A stretch of DNA of 64,000 bases from Nicotiana tabacum (lineage: Eukaryota > Streptophyta > Magnoliopsida > Solanales > Solanaceae). The notes under the pieces are model-generated. The model saw only the letters and a list, made by a program, of their open reading frames with translations. It had not been told where the DNA came from and did no database searches. The stretch is taken from the NCBI RefSeq assembly GCF_000715075.1, contig NC_134095.1, forward strand, positions 62,926,419 through 62,990,418, read 5' to 3'. This document shows positions 56,092 through 64,000 of the stretch, one piece after another (positions within the stretch are counted from its first letter, which is position 1; every line of letters begins with the position of its first letter). A program made the translations under genes and the position numbers.

Positions 56092-58383
56092 TTAATCCAC
56101 AACAGAATAATCATGGAGTTTCATTTTTCTTAAAAAATCTTCCGCCTCTTCTTCCGTCACAGCTCTCTTTGTTGGCGTTGGATTATTTTTAGTTTTTCTT
56201 AACTCTTCGGGAGTAAAACATCTTCCCGAACGAGTCAAGCCTTGCACCTCACACATTTCTTCCTTGATTTCTTTTCCCTTGTACATTACAGTCAACCGTT
56301 CATAGTTCCATGGGATGGCTTTGTTGTTGATGATCGGCAGCTGGATTACAGGTGCAATAATAACCCGATCTGTACGGGCTCCTTCCACGAATACAATGGG
56401 TTTGTTAGCAACCCCTGGTACTATCACTTTCGGCCTTTCTTGTTTTGCAGCAACTTTGCTCGATGATCCCTCATCGACTATCATAGGTGGTTCATCACCA
56501 TTTTTGTTCTGCTTAGACACCGGCTTCTCCTCTATCAACTGCTTATCTGGCTTGGTTTCATGAGACTTGATCATCATGACAGTTTGTGACGGCTTCTTTG
56601 TCTCCCCATCAGCTTGTATGATTTCTATCATATTAGCCTCTTGATGGGCTGACATTGGATTTCTATTGATATTTGGGGCTTCGGGGGTTTGAACCTCGAT
56701 TTTATTAGTATCAATCAGCTCTTGTATTGCATTTTTCAAATGCCAGCATTTCTCCGTATCATGGCCTGGTGCACCGGAGCAATATTCACAGCTAATGGTG
56801 TAATCCAGATTCTTTGGAGGAGGATTAGGTAGTTTGGATTGTATTGGTCTCAGCATGTCTAGCTGTCTCAGCCTGTGGAACAGACTAGTGTAAGACTCTC
56901 CTAATGGAGTGTAAGTTTTCTTTTTCTGTTCCCTTTCTCCCCTGAATGCTGGCCTAGGTCTGAAACCTGGTCCGGGATAGGCTCGTGGGTAAGTATTTGG
57001 TGTGACAGGAGCACGCCAATTGGTGTGAACAGGTGGCTGATTGTATGCTTGAGCATGGTTAATGGAAAAATGAGGCTCTGAAGGGTGATAGTAGTGTTGG
57101 GATGAATCATGGTGGTAAGCTGATTGGCGAGGTCGTTGTTGATTATAGTAAAGCGGTGAACCTCTGGGTCCCGGCCAAATTCCTGAATCAACTACTGCTG
57201 CTTCCTCCCTCTTCTTTCTTCCGATTCCTCCTACCCCGCCTTGAATAGCTTGAGTAGTTGCCTTAATTGCTGAATAGCTCATGATTTTATTTGTCTTGAG
57301 GCCTTCTTCCACCATACCTCCCATCTTCACTACTTCGTTGAATGATTTCCCAACTGCTGAAACCAAATGGGCATAGTAAGTCGGTTCAAAGGCTTGGAGG
57401 AAGTAGTCTACCATTTCGCTCTCCTTCATAGGAGGATCCACTCTTGCTGCATGTTCTCTCCACCGAAAACCATACTCTCTGAAACTTTCATTATGTTTCT
57501 TCTCAAATTTTGTCAAAGATAATCGATCTGGGATGATTTCCAGATTGTATTGGAAATGGTATGCGAATGCCTGTGCCAGGTCATCCCAGGTGTACCATCT
57601 CCCATGGTCCTGGCGTGTATACCACTCCAAAGCTGATCCGCTTAAACTTTGACTGAAGTAAGCCATTAATAATTCATCTTTTCCCCCAGTTCCTCGCATC
57701 TTGCTACAGAAACCCCTTAAGTGGGCTACTGGGTCGCCGTGCCCTCTGTATAGGTCAAATTTGGGCATCTTGAAACCGACTGGCAATTGTACATTGGGGA
57801 ATAAGCATAAGTCTTTGTATGCTACACTGACTTGCCCGCCTAATCCTCGCATGTCTCTGAACGATTGTTCTAGACTCTTGACCTTCCTGAACATCTCTTC
57901 TTGTTCAACATTTTTAGTTGGCTTGTCAATTTCGGTTGGGAGATCAAAACGAGGAGTAGTTGAATGAATTTCGGAAGCTTTGAGGGTGGGCTCCGGGGGG
58001 CAATATTGGTTGTCCTGGGCCTGGAATGTAGGCTCACTAGGAGATTTGTGGAATGTAGCAAGGGGAGGTGCTACGAAAACAGGAGTCATAGGTGGAGGAA
58101 AATATGGAACGGGTTTCGGAGGTGGAGACTGCGGTGTCTGAGAGGTGGTGCCTCGGTAGTGCTGGTAAATGGGGAAGTTTGGGGATAATTTAGTGGTGAT
58201 ATTATCCTGAGTTTGGGTCATTGATGGAGCAGGGTTATTTGGGTAAGATGGGGGTAGCTGTCTTGTAGACCAGGCTTGGTACATCTCGGCCATTTGCTGC
58301 TTGAGTTTAAACATCTCTTCTTTCATTTTCCCGACATCCATCTCCTCTAGCTCCATACCTGTGTCAACATCTGGGATAGACAT
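56092..58383 (-). CDS. gag: E4 gag (left arm)
   Basis: The 763-codon frame encodes the capsid and nucleocapsid polyprotein. A short helical N-terminus (EEMDVGKMKEEMFKLKQQMA) precedes a Pro-rich linker (residues ~45-165). The gag domain spans about 195-400 (VGFKMPKFDLYRGHGDPVAH, LSGSALEWYTRQ, ESFREYGFRWREHAARVDPP, GGMVEEGLKTNKIMSYSAIK). A Tyr/His/Pro-rich stretch and a zinc-knuckle variant follow, CEYCSGAPGHDTEKC (CX2CX5HX4C, one residue longer than usual in the middle). The C-terminus ends VVD-stop; the stop replaces the Gln of the right-arm copy, so the natural product is probably a Gag-Pro fusion. Start chosen at the ATG conserved in both arms. Confidence 0.9.
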   Translation of the reverse strand: MSIPDVDTGMELEEMDVGKMKEEMFKLKQQMAEMYQAWSTRQLPPSYPNNPAPSMTQTQDNITTKLSPNFPIYQHYRGTTSQTPQSPPPKPVPYFPPPMTPVFVAPPLATFHKSPSEPTFQAQDNQYCPPEPTLKASEIHSTTPRFDLPTEIDKPTKNVEQEEMFRKVKSLEQSFRDMRGLGGQVSVAYKDLCLFPNVQLPVGFKMPKFDLYRGHGDPVAHLRGFCSKMRGTGGKDELLMAYFSQSLSGSALEWYTRQDHGRWYTWDDLAQAFAYHFQYNLEIIPDRLSLTKFEKKHNESFREYGFRWREHAARVDPPMKESEMVDYFLQAFEPTYYAHLVSAVGKSFNEVVKMGGMVEEGLKTNKIMSYSAIKATTQAIQGGVGGIGRKKREEAAVVDSGIWPGPRGSPLYYNQQRPRQSAYHHDSSQHYYHPSEPHFSINHAQAYNQPPVHTNWRAPVTPNTYPRAYPGPGFRPRPAFRGEREQKKKTYTPLGESYTSLFHRLRQLDMLRPIQSKLPNPPPKNLDYTISCEYCSGAPGHDTEKCWHLKNAIQELIDTNKIEVQTPEAPNINRNPMSAHQEANMIEIIQADGETKKPSQTVMMIKSHETKPDKQLIEEKPVSKQNKNGDEPPMIVDEGSSSKVAAKQERPKVIVPGVANKPIVFVEGARTDRVIIAPVIQLPIINNKAIPWNYERLTVMYKGKEIKEEMCEVQGLTRSGRCFTPEELRKTKNNPTPTKRAVTEEEAEDFLRKMKLHDYSVVD

Positions 58384-58834
58384 ACTTTCGGGTATTGGTC
58401 CTTTTGATCTTGTGTGATAGCGATAATATGCCAGTATACTCTTTAGAGAAACTAACTGCTTGAATTCTGAAAATGAACAAACTTGTTAGTTTTGAAAGTT
58501 TAACACATATATAATCGCACGTTGAGATGCAATGCCCCTAGACAAATAATCCCTTTCTATTATGCATTTGCTCGGCTGCTTGTGTCGTCCCAGCTTTCTT
58601 GAAATTTTTATTGTTTCTCACTTTTATTTATTATATATATCTTTTAACGTTGTGGTCGAATCTTAGAGATTGCCTACGTATCATGCCTTACATGAATCAG
58701 ACCTTGCGTAGTTCGGACTAAAGGCAATCACTTTTATTCATTACACAAAGATGGAATTACATTTGAAAACTTTTAAGAAAATGGCTTGAAACACACACAC
58801 TTAAATCAAAATAAAAGATACAATTCTTAACATC
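58384..58834 (-). other. E4 ORF1-gag spacer
   Basis: Non-coding 451 bp between ORF1 and gag, with the TGCGTAGTTCGG/GCCTACGTATCATGCC motif also found in 3' regions of this group. It is repeated nearly exactly at 60812-61262. Confidence 0.75.
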
Positions 58835-59801
58835 TCACAACATGCCCCACTTTCCACTTTTGTTGTCAAATATTGGATTATCTGCTCGATGTGGGGCTTG
58901 ACCTGGATGGCCTCCCAGCGTACGATACATCCTTTCCAACTCCATTGCTAGATGACGAGCAAAAGTGGGCGCATGCTCTGTAAACCTTTTATAATCCATT
59001 CCTTGGCAGTTTACATAACTTTGAGATGTGAAGACTGCCAGGTCGTGGATTTGTGCCCTGAAACCTTGGAGACGTTGGTCTTGGTCTTGCAATTGCTGCT
59101 GACGAGTGGTGGCTATATCTCTGACACGGTTTTCACGATCTAGAGCTGATTCTAACAGAGCTCGGAGTCTGGCCTGCTCTAATCTTGCTTGCGATCTTTC
59201 CCTGTCGAAGTCTGCTTGTTGATGTTCTCTGTTGCATCTTCTTGTCTCTTCTAGTTGTGCACGAAGCTGGTCTTCTGATCGCATCCAATAGTCTTTTTCC
59301 TTCTTGAATTGTGCCTTGTCTTTTTCGGATTGCCTATCTTGGCGTTCCTTGTTAGATCTGGCTTCTTCGTTTAATTGTTGGATCCTTTCTTTTGCTTTGC
59401 TCAACGCCCTTTCGTTTTCCGCAAGAATGGAATCATAATCTTGCATTCTTTCAAAGAGATTGGCGATGGTTTTTTGATCCTTCCAGCTCCTCTTTGGCGT
59501 TTCAGAAACTCTTTTCATTTTTAGGAATCGAGCATGAAGACTTTCATTCTCACAAGCTAGACTCTTTTTCTCGCCTTCGGCTTCTTGTGCTTGCAAATCT
59601 TTCTCCAAACTGAGGCTTCTTAGATTTTCTTTTAGGGCATGGATAGTTACTTTGTACCCTTTTTCCTTTTCTCCCCAGATCAACCGTTCTTGGATTTTAT
59701 CATTGAAGTTTTGAACATGGGGTCTTTTTGTTGGCCTTCTTAGCTCAGGCTCTGGTACATCATCCACGCGAGACCGTTTTCCAAACCACCTTGCATATCC
59801 A
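58835..59801 (-). CDS. E4 ORF1: coiled-coil protein upstream of gag (left arm, 5'-truncated)
   Basis: The open frame runs from the palindrome edge at 59801 (GYARWFGKRSRVDDVPEPEL) to the stop at 58835; the first Met is at 59767. Residues ~30-240 are almost all Glu, Lys, Arg, Gln and Leu in heptad-like order (ENLRSLSLEKDLQAQEAEG, RALSKAKERIQQLNEEARSN, RARLRALLES-type stretches), a long coiled coil. The C-terminus has ARHLAMELERMYRTLGGHPG. Position and lack of enzymatic motifs match the extra ORF of Ogre-type elements, whose function is unknown. It is truncated at its N-terminus by the inversion junction. The right arm carries a near-identical but frameshifted copy. Confidence 0.8.
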
Positions 59802-60811
59802 TGTGATACTCAAGTCCCAGACACTACAAAGGGTGAGATAAATCCTGGATATGCAAGGTGGTTTGAAAAACGGTCTCGCGTGGATGATGTACCAGAGCCT
59901 GAGCTAAGAAGGCCAACAAAAGACCCCATGTTCAAAACTTCAATGATAAAATCCAAGAGCGGTTGATCTGGGGAGAAAAGGAAAAAGGGTACAAAGTAAC
60001 TATCCATGCCCTAAAAGAAAATCTAAGAAGCCTCAGTTTGGAGAAAGATTTGCAAGCACAAGAAGCCGAAGGCGAGAAAAAGAGTCTAGCTTGTGAGAAT
60101 GAAAGTCTTCATGCTCGATTCCTAAAAATGAAAAGAGTTTCTGAAACGCCAAAGAGGAGCTGGAAGGATCAAAAAACCATCGCCAATCTCTTTGAAAGAA
60201 TGCAAGATTATGATTCCATTCTTGCGGAAAACGAAAGAGCATTGAGCAAAGCAAAAGAAAGGATCCAACAATTAAACGAAGAAGCCAGATCTAACAAGGA
60301 ACGCCAAGATAGGCAATCCGAAAAAGACAAGGCACAATTCAAGAAGGAAAAAGACTATTGGATGCGATCAGAAGACCAGCTTCGTGCACAACTAGAAGAG
60401 ACAAGAAGATGCAACAGAGAACATCAACAAGCAGACTTCGACAGGGAAAGATCGCAAGCAAGATTAGAGCAGGCCAGACTCCGAGCTCTGTTAGAATCAG
60501 CTCTAGATCGTGAAAACCGTGTCAGAGATATAGCCACCACTCGTCAGCAGCAATTGCAAGACCAAGACCAACGTCTCCAAGGTTTCAGGGCACAAATCCA
60601 CGACCTGGCAGTCTTCACATCTCAAAGTTATGTAAACTGCCAAGGAATGGATTATAAAAGGTTTACAGAGCATGCGCCCACTTTTGCTCGTCATCTAGCA
60701 ATGGAGTTGGAAAGGATGTATCGTACGCTGGGAGGCCATCCAGGTCAAGCCCCACATCGAGCAGATAATCCAATATTTGACAACAAAAGTGGAAAGTGGG
60801 GCATGTTGTGA
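59802..60811 (+). pseudogene. ORF1 copy in right arm, frameshifted
   Basis: It begins at the junction with DTQVPDTTKGEINP, continuing into GYARWFEKRSRVDDVPEPEL, so it extends ~15 codons further 5' than the left copy. One base is missing from the A-run at 59918-59921. The frame shifts after RRPTK and hits TGA at 59964-59966. The rest of the coiled-coil protein is open in the other frame from about 59963 to the stop at 60809-60811 and is identical in sequence to the left copy there apart from silent changes. No start codon of the full ORF1 is present. Confidence 0.85.
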
Positions 60812-61262
60812 GATGTTAAGAATTGTATCTTTTATTTTGATTTAAGTGTGTGTGTTTCAAGCCATTTTCTTAAAAGTTTTCAAATGTAATTCCATCTTTG
60901 TGTAATGAATAAAAGTGATTGCCTTTAGTCCGAACTACGCAAGGTCTGATTCATGTAAGGCATGATACGTAGGCAATCTCTAAGATTCGACCACAACGTT
61001 AAAAGATATATATAATAAATAAAAGTGAGAAACAATAAAAATTTCAAGAAAGCTGGGACGACACAAGCAGCCGAGCAAATGCATAATAGAAAGGGATTAT
61101 TTGTCTAGGGGCATTGCATCTCAACGTGCGATTATATATGTGTTAAACTTTCAAAACTAACAAGTTTGTTCATTTTCAGAATTCAAGCAGTTAGTTTCTC
61201 TAAAGAGTATACTGGCATATTATCGCTATCACACAAGATCAAAAGGACCAATACCCGAAAGT
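60812..61262 (+). other. ORF1-gag spacer, right arm
   Basis: Mirror copy of 58384-58834; no gene. Confidence 0.75.
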
Positions 61263-64000
61263 ATGTCTATCCCAGATGTTGACACAGGTATGGAGCTAGA
61301 GGAGATGGATGTCGGGAAAATGAAAGAAGAGATGTTTAAACTCAAGCAGCAAATGGCCGAGATGTACCAAGCCTGGTCTACAAGACAGCTACCCCCATCT
61401 TACCCAAATAACCCTGCTCCATCAATGACCCAAACTCAGGATAATATCACCACTAAATTATCCCCAAACTTCCCCATTTACCAGCACTACCGAGGCACCA
61501 CCTCTCAGACACCGCAGTCTCCACCTCCGAAACCCGTTCCATATTTTCCTCCACCTATGACTCCTGTTTTCGTAGCACCTCCCCTTGCTACATTCCACAA
61601 ATCTCCTAGTGAGCCTACATTCCAGGCCCAGGACAACCAATATTGCCCCCCGGAGCCCACCCTCAAAGCTTCCGAAATTCATTCAACTACTCCTCGTTTT
61701 GATCTCCCAACCGAAATTGACAAGCCAACTAAAAATGTTGAACAAGAAGAGATGTTCAGGAAGGTCAAGAGTCTAGAACAATCGTTCAGAGACATGCGAG
61801 GATTAGGCGGGCAAGTCAGTGTAGCATACAAAGACTTATGCTTATTCCCCAATGTACAATTGCCAGTCGGTTTCAAGATGCCCAAATTTGACCTATACAG
61901 AGGGCACGGCGACCCAGTAGCCCACTTAAGGGGTTTCTGTAGCAAGATGCGAGGAACTGGGGGAAAAGATGAATTATTAATGGCTTACTTCAGTCAAAGT
62001 TTAAGCGGATCAGCTTTGGAGTGGTATACACGCCAGGACCATGGGAGATGGTACACCTGGGATGACCTGGCACAGGCATTCGCATACCATTTCCAATACA
62101 ATCTGGAAATCATCCCAGATCGATTATCTTTGACAAAATTTGAGAAGAAACATAATGAAAGTTTCAGAGAGTATGGTTTTCGGTGGAGAGAACATGCAGC
62201 AAGAGTGGATCCTCCTATGAAGGAGAGCGAAATGGTAGACTACTTCCTCCAAGCCTTTGAACCGACTTACTATGCCCATTTGGTTTCAGCAGTTGGGAAA
62301 TCATTCAACGAAGTAGTGAAGATGGGAGGTATGGTGGAAGAAGGCCTCAAGACAAATAAAATCATGAGCTATTCAGCAATTAAGGCAACTACTCAAGCTA
62401 TTCAAGGCGGGGTAGGAGGAATCGGAAGAAAGAAGAGGGAGGAAGCAGCGGTAGTTGATTCAGGAATTTGGCCGGGACCCAGAGGTTCACCGCTTTACTA
62501 TAATCAACAACGACCTCGCCAATCAGCTTACCACCATGATTCATCCCAACACTACTATCACCCTTCAGAGCCTCATTTTTCCATTAACCATGCTCAAGCA
62601 TACAATCAGCCACCTGTTCACACCAATTGGCGTGCTCCTGTCACACCAAATACTTACCCACGAGCCTATCCCGGACCAGGTTTCAGACCTAGGCCAGCAT
62701 TCAGGGGAGAAAGGGAACAGAAAAAGAAAACTTACACTCCATTAGGAGAGTCTTACACTAGTCTGTTCCACAGGCTGAGACAGCTAGACATGCTGAGACC
62801 AATACAATCCAAACTACCTAATCCTCCTCCAAAGAATCTGGATTACACCATTAGCTGTGAATATTGCTCCGGTGCACCAGGCCATGATACGGAGAAATGC
62901 TGGCATTTGAAAAATGCAATACAAGAGCTGATTGATACTAATAAAATCGAGGTTCAAACCCCCGAAGCCCCAAATATCAATAGAAATCCAATGTCAGCCC
63001 ATCAAGAGGCTAATATGATAGAAATCATACAAGCTGATGGGGAGACAAAGAAGCCGTCACAAACTGTCATGATGATCAAGTCTCATGAAACCAAGCCAGA
63101 TAAGCAGTTGATAGAGGAGAAGCCGGTGTCTAAGCAGAACAAAAATGGTGATGAACCACCTATGATAGTCGATGAGGGATCATCGAGCAAAGTTGCTGCA
63201 AAACAAGAAAGGCCGAAAGTGATAGTACCAGGGGTTGCTAACAAACCCATTGTATTCGTGGAAGGAGCCCGTACAGATCGGGTTATTATTGCACCTGTAA
63301 TCCAGCTGCCGATCATCAACAACAAAGCCATCCCATGGAACTATGAACGGTTGACTGTAATGTACAAGGGAAAAGAAATCAAGGAAGAAATGTGTGAGGT
63401 GCAAGGCTTGACTCGTTCGGGAAGATGTTTTACTCCCGAAGAGTTAAGAAAAACTAAAAATAATCCAACGCCAACAAAGAGAGCTGTGGCGGAAGAAGAG
63501 GCGGAAGATTTTTTAAGAAAAATGAAACTCCATGATTATTCTGTTGTGGATCAATTAAAGAAGACCCCCGCTCAAATTTCATTATTGTCATTACTGATCC
63601 ATTCAGAGGAGCACCGTCTGGCTTTGATGAAAATCCTGAATGAGGCTCATGTTCCTGAAAAGATCTCTGTAAATCATTTGGGAAAAATAGCCAACAGAAT
63701 CTTTGAGACAAACAGAATTACATTTGCTGATGACGAATTACCTGTGGAAGGTACTGAGCACAACAGAGCTCTTTACCTCACCGTGAAATGTGAAAACTCC
63801 GTAGTAACCCGGGTATTGGTTGACAATGGGTCAAGTGCAAATATCTGTCCTCTCTCCACTTTAAGCAAATTAAAAATTAAAGAGGAGAGGATCCAGAAAA
63901 ATAGTATTTGCGTACGGGGATTTGACGGTGGAAGCAGAGATTCATTTGGCGACATAGTGTTGGAACTAACTATAGGGCCAGTTGAATTCACAATGGAATT
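61263..64000 (+). CDS. gag-pro: Gag-protease fusion, right arm (continues past window)
   Basis: The ATG at 61263 opens a frame that I follow without a stop to the window end (over 910 codons). Gag is as in the left arm: helical N-terminus, Pro-rich linker, gag domain at about 61850-62400, zinc-knuckle variant CEYCSGAPGHDTEKC near 62860-62905. At the gag end the codon is CAA (63550-63552, VVDQLKKTPAQISLLS) where the left arm has TAA, so the frame runs into protease: LALMKILNEAHVPEKI, then active site VLVDNGSSANICP near 63818-63856. Small amino-acid differences from the left arm include VAEEEAEDF for VTEEEAEDF and NSVVTRV for NFVITRV. RT, RNase H and integrase are expected to follow outside the window. 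Confidence 0.9.
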   Translation, partial: MSIPDVDTGMELEEMDVGKMKEEMFKLKQQMAEMYQAWSTRQLPPSYPNNPAPSMTQTQDNITTKLSPNFPIYQHYRGTTSQTPQSPPPKPVPYFPPPMTPVFVAPPLATFHKSPSEPTFQAQDNQYCPPEPTLKASEIHSTTPRFDLPTEIDKPTKNVEQEEMFRKVKSLEQSFRDMRGLGGQVSVAYKDLCLFPNVQLPVGFKMPKFDLYRGHGDPVAHLRGFCSKMRGTGGKDELLMAYFSQSLSGSALEWYTRQDHGRWYTWDDLAQAFAYHFQYNLEIIPDRLSLTKFEKKHNESFREYGFRWREHAARVDPPMKESEMVDYFLQAFEPTYYAHLVSAVGKSFNEVVKMGGMVEEGLKTNKIMSYSAIKATTQAIQGGVGGIGRKKREEAAVVDSGIWPGPRGSPLYYNQQRPRQSAYHHDSSQHYYHPSEPHFSINHAQAYNQPPVHTNWRAPVTPNTYPRAYPGPGFRPRPAFRGEREQKKKTYTPLGESYTSLFHRLRQLDMLRPIQSKLPNPPPKNLDYTISCEYCSGAPGHDTEKCWHLKNAIQELIDTNKIEVQTPEAPNINRNPMSAHQEANMIEIIQADGETKKPSQTVMMIKSHETKPDKQLIEEKPVSKQNKNGDEPPMIVDEGSSSKVAAKQERPKVIVPGVANKPIVFVEGARTDRVIIAPVIQLPIINNKAIPWNYERLTVMYKGKEIKEEMCEVQGLTRSGRCFTPEELRKTKNNPTPTKRAVAEEEAEDFLRKMKLHDYSVVDQLKKTPAQISLLSLLIHSEEHRLALMKILNEAHVPEKISVNHLGKIANRIFETNRITFADDELPVEGTEHNRALYLTVKCENSVVTRVLVDNGSSANICPLSTLSKLKIKEERIQKNSICVRGFDGGSRDSFGDIVLELTIGPVEFTME

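Larger units (their letters stand above)
55646..64000. repeat. Giant inverted repeat (palindrome), arms at least 4.15 kb, 44-bp spacer
   Basis: Left arm 55646-59801 is the reverse complement of right arm 59846-64000. Paired coordinates sum to 119647 near the centre and 119646 beyond a 1-bp indel (left T-run 59725-59729, right A-run 59918-59921). I saw about ten substitutions in more than 4 kb. The right arm reaches the window edge without losing similarity. The spacer 59802-59845 reads in frame into the right-arm ORF1 (DTQVPDTTKGEINP), so it belongs to that copy. Both copies of the E4 element are therefore cut within ORF1 and joined head-to-head. Confidence 0.95.

Noticed and set aside
57701..58188. 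Plus-strand frames of 74-88 codons opposite gag (and mirror frames at 61458-61945)
   Set aside because: They are antisense shadows of gag, appearing in both arms because the arms are copies.

Overview
The window is plant nuclear DNA made almost entirely of nested and decayed transposable elements. No intact host gene, rRNA, tRNA or CRISPR array is visible. Ty3/gypsy elements of the chromovirus and Tat/Ogre types, Stowaway MITEs and a captured fragment of a TIR-type resistance gene point to a TE-rich dicot. Solanaceae, probably Nicotiana, is my inference from repeat style; I could not search it.

Left cluster (1-35,145) is a nest of four LTR elements. E5 (minus strand; LTR 34,361-35,145) was interrupted by E2 (minus; 5' LTR 31,184-33,491, 3' LTR ending at 8,891). 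E2's interior was split by E3, a plus-strand Tat/Ogre-like element (11,937-29,806) with 4.8-kb LTRs and a perfect 5-bp target duplication ACAGT. E2's 3' LTR appears broken by E1 (minus; 1-7,032), a Ty3/gypsy element with 2.8-kb LTR, gag and pol, all carrying stops. E3 has gag, protease and the end of integrase, but most of RT, RNase H and the start of integrase were deleted.

Middle (35,146-40,002) is the only stretch not dominated by LTR elements. It holds a MULE-like DNA transposon (35,737-36,787) with ~85-bp inverted ends and a near-perfect 9-bp target duplication, carrying a piece of a TIR-domain gene (a Pack-MULE candidate). A foldback MITE (37,596-37,891) and two Stowaway-like MITEs (38,834-39,091; 39,453-39,739) follow.

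Right cluster (40,003-64,000) holds E6, a minus-strand Tat-type LTR with a short stub of 3' region, itself interrupted by a solo chromovirus-like LTR (E7, 40,036-42,744). Next is E4, a minus-strand Tat-type element: 3' LTR (46,401-48,628, end truncated), a long untranslated region with an ~18-copy tandem array, integrase, two RNase H domains, RT, protease with G-patch, gag, and an extra coiled-coil ORF upstream of gag.

The main structural surprise is a giant inverted repeat centred at about 59,824. The ORF1-gag-protease part of E4 (55,646-59,801) is repeated head-to-head in the opposite orientation (59,846-64,000 and presumably beyond) with only about ten differences seen and a 44-bp spacer. 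The right arm keeps gag and protease in one open frame where the left arm has a stop; the left arm keeps ORF1 in frame where the right arm has a 1-bp deletion.
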